NCBI GenBank assembly: GCA_029782215.1 | Contig: JAKOVD010000144.1 | Span: 62,001 to 126,000, forward strand | DNA from: Chloroflexota bacterium | Lineage (GTDB): Bacteria; Chloroflexota; Anaerolineae; J102 | Reading direction: 5' to 3' | DNA length: 64,000 nucleotides | Shown here: piece after piece, positions 34,429 to 45,865 of the stretch | How positions within the stretch are numbered: the first letter of the stretch is position 1 | Layout: each line of letters begins with the position of its first letter | Translations under genes and position numbers: made by a program | Notes under the pieces: model-generated | Database searches by the model: none | The model's input: only the letters and a program-made list of their open reading frames with translations | Told to the model about the DNA's origin: nothing

Positions 34429-34624
34429 GGGGAACGACTTCCTCGAGAATGGCCCGGCCGATTTCAGGCTTCAAAGCCGATTTCATGACCAGATCCACCG
34501 GAAGCCCCAAGAGCTCGCTTAAGTACTCCTGTAAGCGCGCAAACTCGAACAGGGTGGGAGGGGTATCGAATGAGCGCGGCGGACGCCAGACGGCAATCAC
34601 TGACGCAGCCGTCCGGCCTGACAA
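34424..34624 (-). pseudogene. MNT-type nucleotidyltransferase antitoxin fragment
   Basis: 66 residues. The C-terminal half of a MinNT nucleotidyltransferase is clear: TPPTLFEFARLQEYLSELLG, then LPVDLVMKSALKPEIGRAIL. Upstream, where the family has S-D-I-D-[LV], the frame reads SVIAV, so both catalytic aspartates appear lost, and the GSxARG loop is missing. It ends 5 bp inside the HEPN fragment. Together they are the remains of a toxin-antitoxin pair, probably inactive. Confidence 0.7.
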
Positions 34625-34658
34625 GGCAAGGACGGGAGTTCACCCGGCCAGGCGACTC

Positions 34659-35825
34659 TCAGGACGCTTCGGGCAGGAACTCGGCAAACACCCGGTTGCC
34701 CAGCAGCCAGCCCTGCGGCGTCAGGCGCACCCGCTCATCATTCACCTCGATCAGGCCGCGGCGCTGCAGCCCAGCCAGCTCATCGGGATAGACATCGGCC
34801 ACGTCGACGCCGAAACGGGCGCGGAAGCCGGCCCGGCTGACGCCGGCCCCCAGCAGGCGCAGGCCCAGCATCATCGTCTCCCCCATCGCCAGCAGCGCTG
34901 GGATCTCTTCCTCGAAATCGACGGCAGCGGCTCCCGCCTGCACGGAACGGATATAGCCCTCCACGCTGCGTCCCACGGACCAGCGCCGTCCCCCGGCCGA
35001 GCTGTGGGCGCCGGGGCCAAATCCCAGGTAGGACTGGTTTCGCCAATAGACAAGATTATGTCGACAGGCGAAGGCCGGCAGTTCCTCCGTGTCGAGGGCG
35101 CCCCGCGCCCAGTTCGAGATCTCATAGTGATGATAACCGGCAGCCGCAAGCTGCTCGCAGGCCATCTCATAGAGGTCGGCGGCGAGATCGGGGTCGGGTG
35201 CGGCCACCTGCCCCTGCGCCACCCACGCCGCCAGGGGCGTGCCATCCTCGACCACCAGGCTGTAGAGTGACAGGTGCTCGGGGCCGAGATCGATGGCCCG
35301 CTTCAGCGTGGCGAGCCAGGTTCCAGGCCGCTGGCCGGGCAGTCCATAGATGAGATCGAGGTTGACATTGTCGAAGCCGGCAGAGCGGGCGAGGGCAACG
35401 GCTGCGGCAGGGGCGGCGGCATCGTGGATGCGTCCCAGGAACCCCAGCTCGGCCTCGTCAAACGACTGCACCCCCATGCTCAAGCGGTTGGCGCCCAGGC
35501 GCCGCAGCATCTCAAAACGGCCCTGGTCCACCGTGCCCGGATTCGCCTCGCTGGTGATCTCCGCCTCAGGCAGAAGAGCGAAACCTCGCCGTATGCCGGC
35601 AAACACGCGCTCAAGCTGGCCAGGCTCCAGCACCGTCGGCGTGCCGCCGCCGATGAACACCGTGGGCGCCGTGGGCCGGCCGCGGCGCTCGCCTTCCTGC
35701 TCCAGGTCGGCGGCCAGGGCACCGGCGAAGGCCGCATACCGCGCCTCCTTGCCCGCGTAGGTATTGAAGTCGCAGTACGGGCACTTGCGCTGGCAAAAGG
35801 GGATGTGGAGGTAGAGGGAGAGCAT
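34659..35825 (-). CDS. hemW: Radical SAM haem chaperone HemW (coproporphyrinogen oxidase-like)
   Basis: 388 residues from the ATG at 35825. The start MLSLYLHIPFCQRKCPYCDF carries the C-x3-C-x2-C iron-sulfur motif followed by F, as in HemW/HemN. TVFIGGGTPTVLEPGQLERV, SEANPGTVD, RLSMGVQSFDEAELGFLGRIH, NLDLIYGLPGQRPGTW and YEISNWAR with H-x-x-x-YW match the family. HemW proteins bind and deliver haem; they lack the C-terminal features of true HemN. Upstream in-frame codons lie in GC-rich repeats and are rejected. The C-terminal 100 residues hold the HemN-C domain (GLRLLGAGVSRAGFRARFG). Confidence 0.92.
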   Translation of the reverse strand: MLSLYLHIPFCQRKCPYCDFNTYAGKEARYAAFAGALAADLEQEGERRGRPTAPTVFIGGGTPTVLEPGQLERVFAGIRRGFALLPEAEITSEANPGTVDQGRFEMLRRLGANRLSMGVQSFDEAELGFLGRIHDAAAPAAAVALARSAGFDNVNLDLIYGLPGQRPGTWLATLKRAIDLGPEHLSLYSLVVEDGTPLAAWVAQGQVAAPDPDLAADLYEMACEQLAAAGYHHYEISNWARGALDTEELPAFACRHNLVYWRNQSYLGFGPGAHSSAGGRRWSVGRSVEGYIRSVQAGAAAVDFEEEIPALLAMGETMMLGLRLLGAGVSRAGFRARFGVDVADVYPDELAGLQRRGLIEVNDERVRLTPQGWLLGNRVFAEFLPEAS

Positions 35826-35890
35826 GAGGTGGCAGGTAGCAGGCAGCAGGTGGCAGATAGCAGGTAGGGGCGGTCCCACCGTGGCCACCC

Positions 35891-36026
35891 GTCCCACCGT
35901 GGCCGCCAATTCCGAGCAGCGACCGTGAGGGAGCTGGTGGGTGGCGGGTAGCGTTTAGGGGCCGTCCCACCGTGGCTGCCAATTCCGAGCAGCGACCGTG
36001 AGGGAACTGGCGGGTGGCGGGTGGCG
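35891..36026. repeat. 63-bp direct repeat, two copies
   Basis: Copies at 35891-35953 and 35964-36026 share GTCCCACCGTGG, CCAATTCCGAGCAGCGACCG and TGAGGGA-CTGG-GGGTGGCGGGT with only a few differences. They fill the gap between hemW and pcm. A GGCAGGTAGCAGG-type repetitive stretch adjoins at 35826-35870. Confidence 0.8.
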
Positions 36027-36028
36027 CT

Positions 36029-36652
36029 CTAGAGGTCGCCCCGATCGGGCGGGCCGGCGACCAGGGGGACAAAGCGAACGGGACCAAGGCGGCGCTTGAC
36101 CAGGAAGCCTTCCATCTTGGTTGCCTGCCAGAGCTCCTGATCCCATCCCGCCGGGCCCACCGGGATGACGAGGCTGCCGCCCTCGGCCAGTTGGTCGATC
36201 AGGGCCGGCGGCCAATCGGAGGCAGCGGCCGTGACGACGATGCCGTCGAAGGGCGCCGCCTCGGGCCAGCCCTCCCATCCGTTGCCGGTGCGGAAGTGAA
36301 TGTTGTCGTAGCCCAGGGCCGCCAGCCTGGCCTCGGCGTGCCGCGCCAGGTCGGAGATCACCTCCACCGTATAGACCGTCTGGGCCAGCTCGGCCAGGAT
36401 GGCGGTCTGATAGCCGCAGCCCGTGCCGATCTCCAGCACCCGTGCCGCCGGCGCCAGATCGAGAAGCTGCGTCATCAGCGCCACGACAAAGGGCTGCGAA
36501 ATGGTTTGCCCGAAGCCGATGGGCAGCGGATGGTCCTCGTAGGCCTGGTCCTGGTACTCAGGGGGCACGAAGCGGTGCCGCGGCACCCTGGCGATCGCCG
36601 CCAGAACGCCGGGATCGTCGATTTCACTCCAGGGAGGGGGCCATCTCGGCAT
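36029..36652 (-). CDS. pcm: Protein-L-isoaspartate O-methyltransferase
   Basis: 207 residues. It repairs isoaspartyl residues in aged proteins using S-adenosylmethionine. VPRHRFVPPEYQDQAYEDHPLPIG, GQTISQPFVVALMTQLL, VLEIGTGCGYQTAILAEL (SAM motif I), VYTVEVISDLARHAEARL and NIHFRTGNGWEGWPEAAPFD (G-D/N-G-x-x-G-x-x-x-x-A-P-D) match the family in order. The ATG at 36652 is chosen; a GTG at 36661 is also possible. It overlaps the end of the SGNH hydrolase gene by 29 bp, so the two are probably translationally coupled. The C-terminus is normal. Confidence 0.95.
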   Translation of the reverse strand: MPRWPPPWSEIDDPGVLAAIARVPRHRFVPPEYQDQAYEDHPLPIGFGQTISQPFVVALMTQLLDLAPAARVLEIGTGCGYQTAILAELAQTVYTVEVISDLARHAEARLAALGYDNIHFRTGNGWEGWPEAAPFDGIVVTAAASDWPPALIDQLAEGGSLVIPVGPAGWDQELWQATKMEGFLVKRRLGPVRFVPLVAGPPDRGDL

Positions 36653-37529
36653 TGGACTCACCCATAGGCAGATGCAGGTCCGAAGCCAGTGCCGGCCGCC
36701 GCAGGGCCTGCCACACCCGACCGGCGATGATCGCCTCGCCGGCGGCGGTCAGGTGCAAACCATCCGCCTGCCAGGCATCGTCCGGCAGCCTGTGGCCGAC
36801 TTCGATCACCGGCACGCCCAACTTGCGGGCGGTGTCGCGCACAAGGCCGCTGTACTCGCGCCAGCGGGCAGCATAGATGCTGGAATCGCCGTAAGCCAAG
36901 ACATCGATGGGCGTCAGGGTCAACAGCGCCACCCCCGCCCCTTGCTTCTGCCCCTCCCGGACAAGCCAGGTGAGCACCGTCTGAAACTGCTCCGGCGGCA
37001 CCTGCGGCGCCGATGGGTCGGGCGTGCTGACGGTCAGGGCTTGCCAGCGCGCCGCCAGGGCCCGCAGCAGGTAGGAGCGGCCCCACCAGGTCTGCTCATT
37101 GGCCGCGAAGCGCGCCAGGCGGCGATTGGTCAGCTCGTTTTGGCCACCCAGGCCGTCGTTGATACCCAAGGCGATGAGCAGCAGATGCGGGCGGTAAGCG
37201 GCCACATGCGGGACGTAGCGAACGTAGGCATCGACGGCGTTATCGCCAGGGACGCCGGCGTTGACGACCTGCCAGCGGCGGTCCGGATAGCTTTGCCCGA
37301 GCTGCGCCGCCACCAACGACGGCCAGGCCTCCTCTTCCGGCAAGCCATCGCCAAAGGCGATCGAATCCGCCAGCACCACGATGCGGGTGGCCTTTGGATC
37401 TAACGCCGGCAGGGGACGCATGGGCCAGGAACCAACCGGCCGGGAGGCGCGCTGGCGGACCAGGATCTCACCAAGCACCAGGAGCCCGATGATGCCGAAC
37501 AGGACAAGAAGGAAGACTGTATTGCGCAT
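36624..37529 (-). CDS. SGNH/GDSL hydrolase, membrane-anchored
   Basis: 301 residues. An N-terminal helix (TVFLLVLFGIIGLLVLGEILV) anchors or exports it. Block I is IVVLADSIAFGDGLPEEEAW (G-D-S replaced by A-D-S-I), with the nucleophile serine present. NAGVPGDNAVDAYVRY (block II glycine) and LLLIALGINDGLGG (block III, G-x-N-D) follow, and block V is DGLHLTAAG with the catalytic D-x-x-H. It should be an esterase or acyl hydrolase acting near the membrane. It overlaps pcm by 29 bp on the same strand. The substrate is unknown. Confidence 0.88.
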   Translation of the reverse strand: MRNTVFLLVLFGIIGLLVLGEILVRQRASRPVGSWPMRPLPALDPKATRIVVLADSIAFGDGLPEEEAWPSLVAAQLGQSYPDRRWQVVNAGVPGDNAVDAYVRYVPHVAAYRPHLLLIALGINDGLGGQNELTNRRLARFAANEQTWWGRSYLLRALAARWQALTVSTPDPSAPQVPPEQFQTVLTWLVREGQKQGAGVALLTLTPIDVLAYGDSSIYAARWREYSGLVRDTARKLGVPVIEVGHRLPDDAWQADGLHLTAAGEAIIAGRVWQALRRPALASDLHLPMGESNAEMAPSLE

Positions 37530-37652
37530 CGGACGTCAACAGACCGCTTCTGCATTGTAGCGGAGGGCCTGCATGGAACAAAATGACCACCGGGTTTCCG
37601 GTTTTCAACTGCGGGTATGCTATCATTTTTTCCCGCACCGGTCGTCGCTGCG

Positions 37653-37706
37653 GCCGGGGCTGTCATGTTGCCATACTCACACCGGCCCCGACGAGGGGCA
37701 TTTTTC
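37653..37706 (+). promoter_or_regulatory. Terminator/attenuator in the acnA leader
   Basis: GCCCC-GACGA-GGGGC (37685-37699) followed by ATTTTTC is an intrinsic terminator only 24 bases before the acnA ATG. The upstream CGGGGC at 37655-37660 is complementary to GCCCCG at 37685-37690 and could form an alternative antiterminator stem. Confidence 0.5.
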
Positions 37707-37722
37707 ATAGAGGAGCACGCTT

Positions 37723-40431
<2,709 letters not shown>

Positions 40432-40468
40432 CGCCAGGGCCGGTGCTCATATCATCGCTGCGTTGGCA

Positions 40469-40505
40469 AAGCGGCGCCCTGGCAAGCGGGGCGCCGCTTG
40501 TTTGT
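40469..40505. terminator. Terminator between acnA and the convergent gene
   Basis: AAGCGGCGCCC (40469-40479) and GGGCGCCGCTT (40489-40499) form an 11-bp perfect stem with a 9-nt loop, followed by GTTTG. Confidence 0.7.
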
Positions 40506-40520
40506 GCAGCGAGGAGCCGC

Positions 40521-41435
40521 CTACCACTTGCCAGCCCGCAGCCGGCGCCAAACGGACCTCAACATCTCTTCTACCAGCACATACGGCCGGGAGGGCGCCA
40601 CATCGATCTCGGCGCAAGGCAGTGGGCCCGCTTGCGCCTCCATCCTGGCCAGGCAGCCGTCCAGGTGATGCCGGTAGGGCCCCGTGAAGTGGACCGCCGT
40701 ATAGTTCATGAACACGCTGGCGGAGAAACCTGCAATGCTGGCGACGACGACTTGCCGGGGATCGAGCAGTCCGCAGCCGGTGCGTGCGGCGAGAAACGCG
40801 TAGTTGGTCTGGTTCCACCAGAAGGGTGCGGCCCCGGCAGCTCGTTGGTAGATCGGCTGCGCCAGAAGATACTCGATGAAGTCAAGGTCATAGTAGTCCT
40901 TCGACAGGCAAATGACACCCGCATTCACCCTGTTGCGAAGCCCAAGACGATATCGGCTGCTTGTGCGCCTCAAACGTGCCAATTGCCACGGGTTCACGCT
41001 GTAGGCGTTGCCTTCGCCTCGCATGAAAATGAAGGGAAACTCTCTGTCTTCCCAGAAATGATGAAGAACAAAGGGCTTATTGAACAGAACGTCCGGATCA
41101 GCAAAAAACATCTCCTTTTCCGCAAACAGGGGCGCGTCGAAGGTAATACGCCCGGTGTGACGAAAGTCCCTGTATCGCCGGCAGTTGGGATGGCCTCGGA
41201 GCCGGTCATCAACCAGGGCCTCGGCTTCAGCGGCAGTGATGACACGCTCGATCGGAAGCCGCTCCTGCAGTTCAGCCAGGTCGCGGTCATCCAAAGTCCC
41301 ATCGCTGTGAACCCAAAAGCGGATGGGCCGTTGGCATAGCTCAGGCATCCGGGCCAGGCATTTCAGGGCCAGATCAAAGGATGCTTTCCCGACAAGCGTC
41401 TGCACGACCTTCGTTGCGCGGTTGGTGTCCGTCAT
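40521..41435 (-). CDS. Putative GT-A-type glycosyltransferase
   Basis: 304 residues, no signal peptide. Features suggest a GT8-like nucleotide-sugar transferase: an N-terminal strand VVQTLVGKASFDLALKCLA, FWVHSDGTLDDRDLAELQE, ITFDAPLFAEKEMFFADPDVLFNKPF (the D-x-D-like segment FADPDV is a plausible metal site), NRVNAGVICLSKDYYDLDF (the N-A-G-V motif common before the acceptor site), FWWNQTNYAFLAA (Q-x-x-x-N-x-x) and VHFTGPYRHHL (H-x-x-G-x-x-R/K-H-like ending). I cannot assign it to a characterised family. It is convergent with acnA, with a terminator between them, and divergent from mobB. Confidence 0.6.
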   Translation of the reverse strand: MTDTNRATKVVQTLVGKASFDLALKCLARMPELCQRPIRFWVHSDGTLDDRDLAELQERLPIERVITAAEAEALVDDRLRGHPNCRRYRDFRHTGRITFDAPLFAEKEMFFADPDVLFNKPFVLHHFWEDREFPFIFMRGEGNAYSVNPWQLARLRRTSSRYRLGLRNRVNAGVICLSKDYYDLDFIEYLLAQPIYQRAAGAAPFWWNQTNYAFLAARTGCGLLDPRQVVVASIAGFSASVFMNYTAVHFTGPYRHHLDGCLARMEAQAGPLPCAEIDVAPSRPYVLVEEMLRSVWRRLRAGKW

Positions 41436-41578
41436 CGGCTCCTGCCTGGGGGTCCATTACCCACTGCATCCTGGATGTGAGCCCTCTTTCTCTCCAGGCG
41501 ATGATAGCAGTAGCATAAACTGCTTACTGTTGGCACTTTCGTCATCCTGCCATCTCACGCGTCCCATATCTGCCCATC

Positions 41579-42067
41579 ATGACTCCTGTTGTCAGCATCG
41601 TCGGCAAGTCCGGCGCCGGTAAGACCACCTTTATCGAGAAGCTCGTGCCTGCGCTTAGAGCTCTGGGCCTGCGCACCGGCGTCGTCAAGCATCATGGCCA
41701 CCCCACCCTCTTCGACATGCCGGGCAAAGACACCTTCCGGCACTTCCAGGCTGGCGCCGAGGTGGTGGTAGGCGCATCAAGTGTTCAGGTCGCCGTGTTT
41801 CGCCGTGTGGACGGCGCCTTCAGTCTCGACGACCTGGTCGCCACTTACTTTGCGGACCTGCACCTGGTCCTGACCGAGGGATACAAACGGGGACCTTACC
41901 CGAAGATCGAGATTCACCGCGCCGTTCATGCCGCCGAATTGCTCTGCACGGCGGAGGAATTGCTGGCGCTGGTGACCGACGAGCTGCTGCCGGTGGCTGC
42001 GCCCCAATTCGGCCTGGAAGATGCTGGCGGCGTGGCCGTCCTGCTCAAGGAGTGGCTTGCCGCGTAA
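41579..42067 (+). CDS. mobB: Molybdopterin-guanine dinucleotide biosynthesis protein MobB
   Basis: 162 residues. The P-loop VSIVGKSGAGKTTFIEKLVPAL, the VVKHHGHPTLFDMPGKDTFRHFQAGA segment (K-H-x-H with D-x-x-GKD-x-x-R-x-x-x-AGA) and LVLTEGYKRGPYPKIEIHR (E-G-x-K) are the MobB signature. It is a GTPase that helps load GMP onto molybdopterin and works with MobA, whose gene is 12 kb away at 29913-30566. The ATG at 41579 follows a CAT with no strong Shine-Dalgarno. It is convergent with the aldo/keto reductase gene (19-bp gap). Confidence 0.94.
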   Translation: MTPVVSIVGKSGAGKTTFIEKLVPALRALGLRTGVVKHHGHPTLFDMPGKDTFRHFQAGAEVVVGASSVQVAVFRRVDGAFSLDDLVATYFADLHLVLTEGYKRGPYPKIEIHRAVHAAELLCTAEELLALVTDELLPVAAPQFGLEDAGGVAVLLKEWLAA

Positions 42068-42086
42068 GGCCAGGCGGTCTGCCTGC

Positions 42087-43091
<1,005 letters not shown>

Positions 43092-43150
43092 GCCTGGTCA
43101 CCTCTGCGTGAGATCAGGGGGCAAGTGTAGATCACCTGGACGGGAAACGA

Positions 43151-43207
43151 GTAGCGACGACTTGGGTCGTTCGCCTGGGCGGCGAAAGCGACTGAAGTCG
43201 CGACTAC
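43151..43207. repeat. GTAGCGACGAC...GTCGCGACTAC hairpin repeat, copy C
   Basis: GTAGCGACGACTTGGGTCG and, after TTCGCC-TGGGC-GGCGAAA, GCGACTGAAGTCGCGACTAC. It is the same family as the two copies at 26812-26934, here between the comEC stop and the aldo/keto reductase start. Confidence 0.7.
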
Positions 43208-43242
43208 AGAACACCCTCCAATCTGCCGATTGGCCGCCCGCT

Positions 43243-45636
43243 CTACTCCCCGCCCCCACGCAGATCGGCGGCGTACGATCGGGTCTGCAGCGCGAAGGTG
43301 CTGCCGTCGCTGACCAGCTCCACGATCGCGTCGGCAGGAATGAAAACCGGGTTGCTGAGGGCCGCCAGGGCCTCGCTGCTGGCAGGGGGATAGGTTGCCC
43401 CCACCGGCACCAGGGTGGCCGCGGGCCGCAGCCGGGCAAGCAGGTCAGGATGGGGCCAGGCGCCCGTGCCTGGGTAGGGCGCGGGCAGCACCGTGAGAGG
43501 CGCAGGCGCCTGGCCAGCCAGGACTGTCTGGACCTGCTGGCTGTTCTCGAACGGGAGCAGGGTGCTGAAATCCCGATACCGGAGCTGGAACAGAAGCGAA
43601 TCGTCGTCCCCAGCAGGCGCGTGCAGCACGGACAGGGTGACGCCGCCGTCCAGATTCAGGCTGGCGCCGGGCTGCAGGGCCGGATCCTTCGCCTCCAGAA
43701 TGGTGGGCGCAAAGGGCGGTCCTGGCGCGCTGCTAGCCGGACGCGTGCGGATGACCAGGTCGAGGGTACGCGGACCGGGAACCTCGTCAACCACGCCGGC
43801 AAGAGGATAGGCCGGTGCGGAACGGACGGGGTCGAGCAGAACGCGGGCCCCGCCTGGCGTGACCAGCAGAAAAGCCGCGGCCTGCTCGCGCCCCAGGAGA
43901 TAGAGGTGCAGGCGCCCATCGGGTTGGCCCTCGCCGATGGTAGCGCCGATCCAGACTGGTAAGGTGACCAGCACCGCCGCGGCCACCCCCCAGCGCGCCG
44001 GTACGGCCCAACCCGCTGGCAGCCATGTCGCAGCCTGCTGCTCCTGGCGGAACAGCCACCACAGGAAGCCTGCGCCAAACAGCGCCAGGTAGACCGCAGC
44101 AATGGTCCGTCCGAGCGCACCGACTTCAACCGAGGCATAGGGCAGGGCGGCCAATCGTTGGACGATGGCCGTCGTCCACCAGAGACACACTCCCGGCACC
44201 AAGGCGATGATTCTGCCCAACGGTAGGGAGAAAAAGCCAACGCCGATGGCCGGGATTCCCGCCAACAAGATCGGCGACTGCACCGGCACGACAAGCGCAT
44301 TCGCCACAAAAGAGATGAGAGAGAGCCGGCCGAAATAGAGGATAATCAGGGGCAAGGTCGTTGCCTGTGCGGCCAGCGTCAGCAGCAGTCCTTCCGCCAC
44401 CACACCGCTGACACGGCGCGGCAGCCGGGCGCCGACACCACTCTGCCAGCGCTGCTGCAGGGGACCGGCAAACAACACCAGCCCCAAGGTGGCCATGAAA
44501 CTGAGCTGGAAACCCACATCCCACAGGCTCTTTGGATTGAGAACAAGCATGACCAGCCCTGCCAGAAAAAGGCTGATCAGCGCGGCGCTGGGGCGGCCCA
44601 GGGCAAGGCCGATGACGGCAATACCTCCCATCACGGCGGCCCGCACGACCGACGGACCCGCACCCACCAGCAGCGTGTAGAGCACAATGCAGATCAAGGT
44701 CGCCAGGGTCGCAGGCCCCTTGCGGCCGCGCGCAAGCCAACGGCAGACCACCAGCAGAAAAGCTGAGAGCACGGCGATGTTCATACCGCTGATCACCAGC
44801 ACGTGGCTTGTCCCGGTCGCCTTGAAGTCAGCGTCGAGATCCGCGGGGATGCCACTGTCGATGCCCAGGATCATGCCGTTGGCCAGGGCTGCGTAGGGTT
44901 CGGGCAGGAGATCATACAGGACGGCGCTGGCGCCGGCCCGCAGGGTGTAGAGCGCCGACCACAAGGGTTGTCCCTGGCCGCCAGCCAACCAGGTGATCTG
45001 CGGACGCTGCACGATCGTGTAGATTCCCTGCTGCGCCAGGTAGCGGCGGTAGTCAAAGTCCGGATAGACGTTCGGCGTGGCGAGAGCGCCGCGGATGCGC
45101 AGGCGGTCGCCGTACTTGTACTGCTCGTCAGCGCCGGCGCGGAGCAGGATCGTCCCCGTCACAGGCAGGCGCTCTTCTCCTTGCCAGAGCGTGTCCACCT
45201 TGACCTGGTACCTTGAGGCCGTAGGTCGCAGGTCAGGGTAGCCGCTGACAACCCCCTCGATGACGGCGGGGCGTCCGGCATTGGCATCGCCGTTGTAGAA
45301 GGCCAGATCGCCTGGCCCCCAACAGGGCGCCAACGGATGGCCCAGGCACCACCAGGCGCCGGCCAGCGCCATCGCGGCCATGAGGACCGGGACCAGGATC
45401 CGGCGCCGGGAGCGCCCGAGAATGCCGGCCAGGAGCAGCAGCGCCAGAGGCGCTAGCAGCCGCGCCGGATTGGGCGCCAACTGCTCACCACGACAAAACA
45501 GCCATCCTGCCGCCTGCGCCCGATCCGCCGCCCACACACCCGCAGCGACTCCCAGGGCTGCATAGACAAGCAGGAACGGAGAGGCCACCCGTTCGGCGGG
45601 CGGCAGCGTGGGCGTAACAGGATGGGCGGCTTGCAC
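43243..45636 (-). CDS. comEC: ComEC/Rec2-family DNA uptake channel with degenerate nuclease-like domain
   Basis: 797 residues. The N-terminal OB-like region (residues about 110-215: VIEGVVSGYPDLRPTASRY ... RLRIRGALATPNVYPDFDYRRYL) and the Competence membrane domain (SHVLVISGMNIAVLSAFLL, GAGPSVVRAAVMGGIAVIGL, NPKSLWDVGFQLSFMATLGLVLF, FVANALVVPVQSPILLAG) are typical. The region from residue 574, where family members have LDVGQGDA and THxHxDH metal sites, reads LYLLGREQAAAFLLVTPGG and LDLVIRTRPASSA, so no metal ligands remain. The protein should still form the inner-membrane DNA pore. A promoter-like TTGCCC-N17-TATGAT lies upstream at 45699-45727. Confidence 0.9.
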   Translation of the reverse strand: MQAAHPVTPTLPPAERVASPFLLVYAALGVAAGVWAADRAQAAGWLFCRGEQLAPNPARLLAPLALLLLAGILGRSRRRILVPVLMAAMALAGAWWCLGHPLAPCWGPGDLAFYNGDANAGRPAVIEGVVSGYPDLRPTASRYQVKVDTLWQGEERLPVTGTILLRAGADEQYKYGDRLRIRGALATPNVYPDFDYRRYLAQQGIYTIVQRPQITWLAGGQGQPLWSALYTLRAGASAVLYDLLPEPYAALANGMILGIDSGIPADLDADFKATGTSHVLVISGMNIAVLSAFLLVVCRWLARGRKGPATLATLICIVLYTLLVGAGPSVVRAAVMGGIAVIGLALGRPSAALISLFLAGLVMLVLNPKSLWDVGFQLSFMATLGLVLFAGPLQQRWQSGVGARLPRRVSGVVAEGLLLTLAAQATTLPLIILYFGRLSLISFVANALVVPVQSPILLAGIPAIGVGFFSLPLGRIIALVPGVCLWWTTAIVQRLAALPYASVEVGALGRTIAAVYLALFGAGFLWWLFRQEQQAATWLPAGWAVPARWGVAAAVLVTLPVWIGATIGEGQPDGRLHLYLLGREQAAAFLLVTPGGARVLLDPVRSAPAYPLAGVVDEVPGPRTLDLVIRTRPASSAPGPPFAPTILEAKDPALQPGASLNLDGGVTLSVLHAPAGDDDSLLFQLRYRDFSTLLPFENSQQVQTVLAGQAPAPLTVLPAPYPGTGAWPHPDLLARLRPAATLVPVGATYPPASSEALAALSNPVFIPADAIVELVSDGSTFALQTRSYAADLRGGGE

Positions 45637-45698
45637 GGAAGGACCGGAGTTCCGAAGCTCTGCTGGATGCCGAAAACCGAAAGTAAGCCCTGGTACGC

Positions 45699-45727
45699 AT
45701 CATAGCACCGGACAAGGTCAGGGGCAA
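45699..45727 (-). promoter_or_regulatory. Promoter of comEC
   Basis: On the minus strand TTGCCC (45722-45727) and TATGAT (45699-45704) are spaced 17 bp, about 60 bases before the comEC start. Confidence 0.5.
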
Positions 45728-45776
45728 CGCCGAAAAAGCCCGTGCAGCCCTGGCGCGGCGGCAGATACAGGGGCCA

Positions 45777-45805
45777 TTGCCGCTGCCCCGTCCATGTCCT
45801 ATACT
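45777..45805 (+). promoter_or_regulatory. Promoter of the membrane protein gene at 45866
   Basis: TTGCCG at 45777-45782 and TATACT at 45800-45805 are spaced 17 bp; the start would be near 45812, leaving about 54 nt of leader. Confidence 0.5.
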
Positions 45806-45865
45806 GATCGCTGAATCCCCTGTGGCCCCGCCCCAACCCCATCATCCTGCCGAAGTGTGGACATC

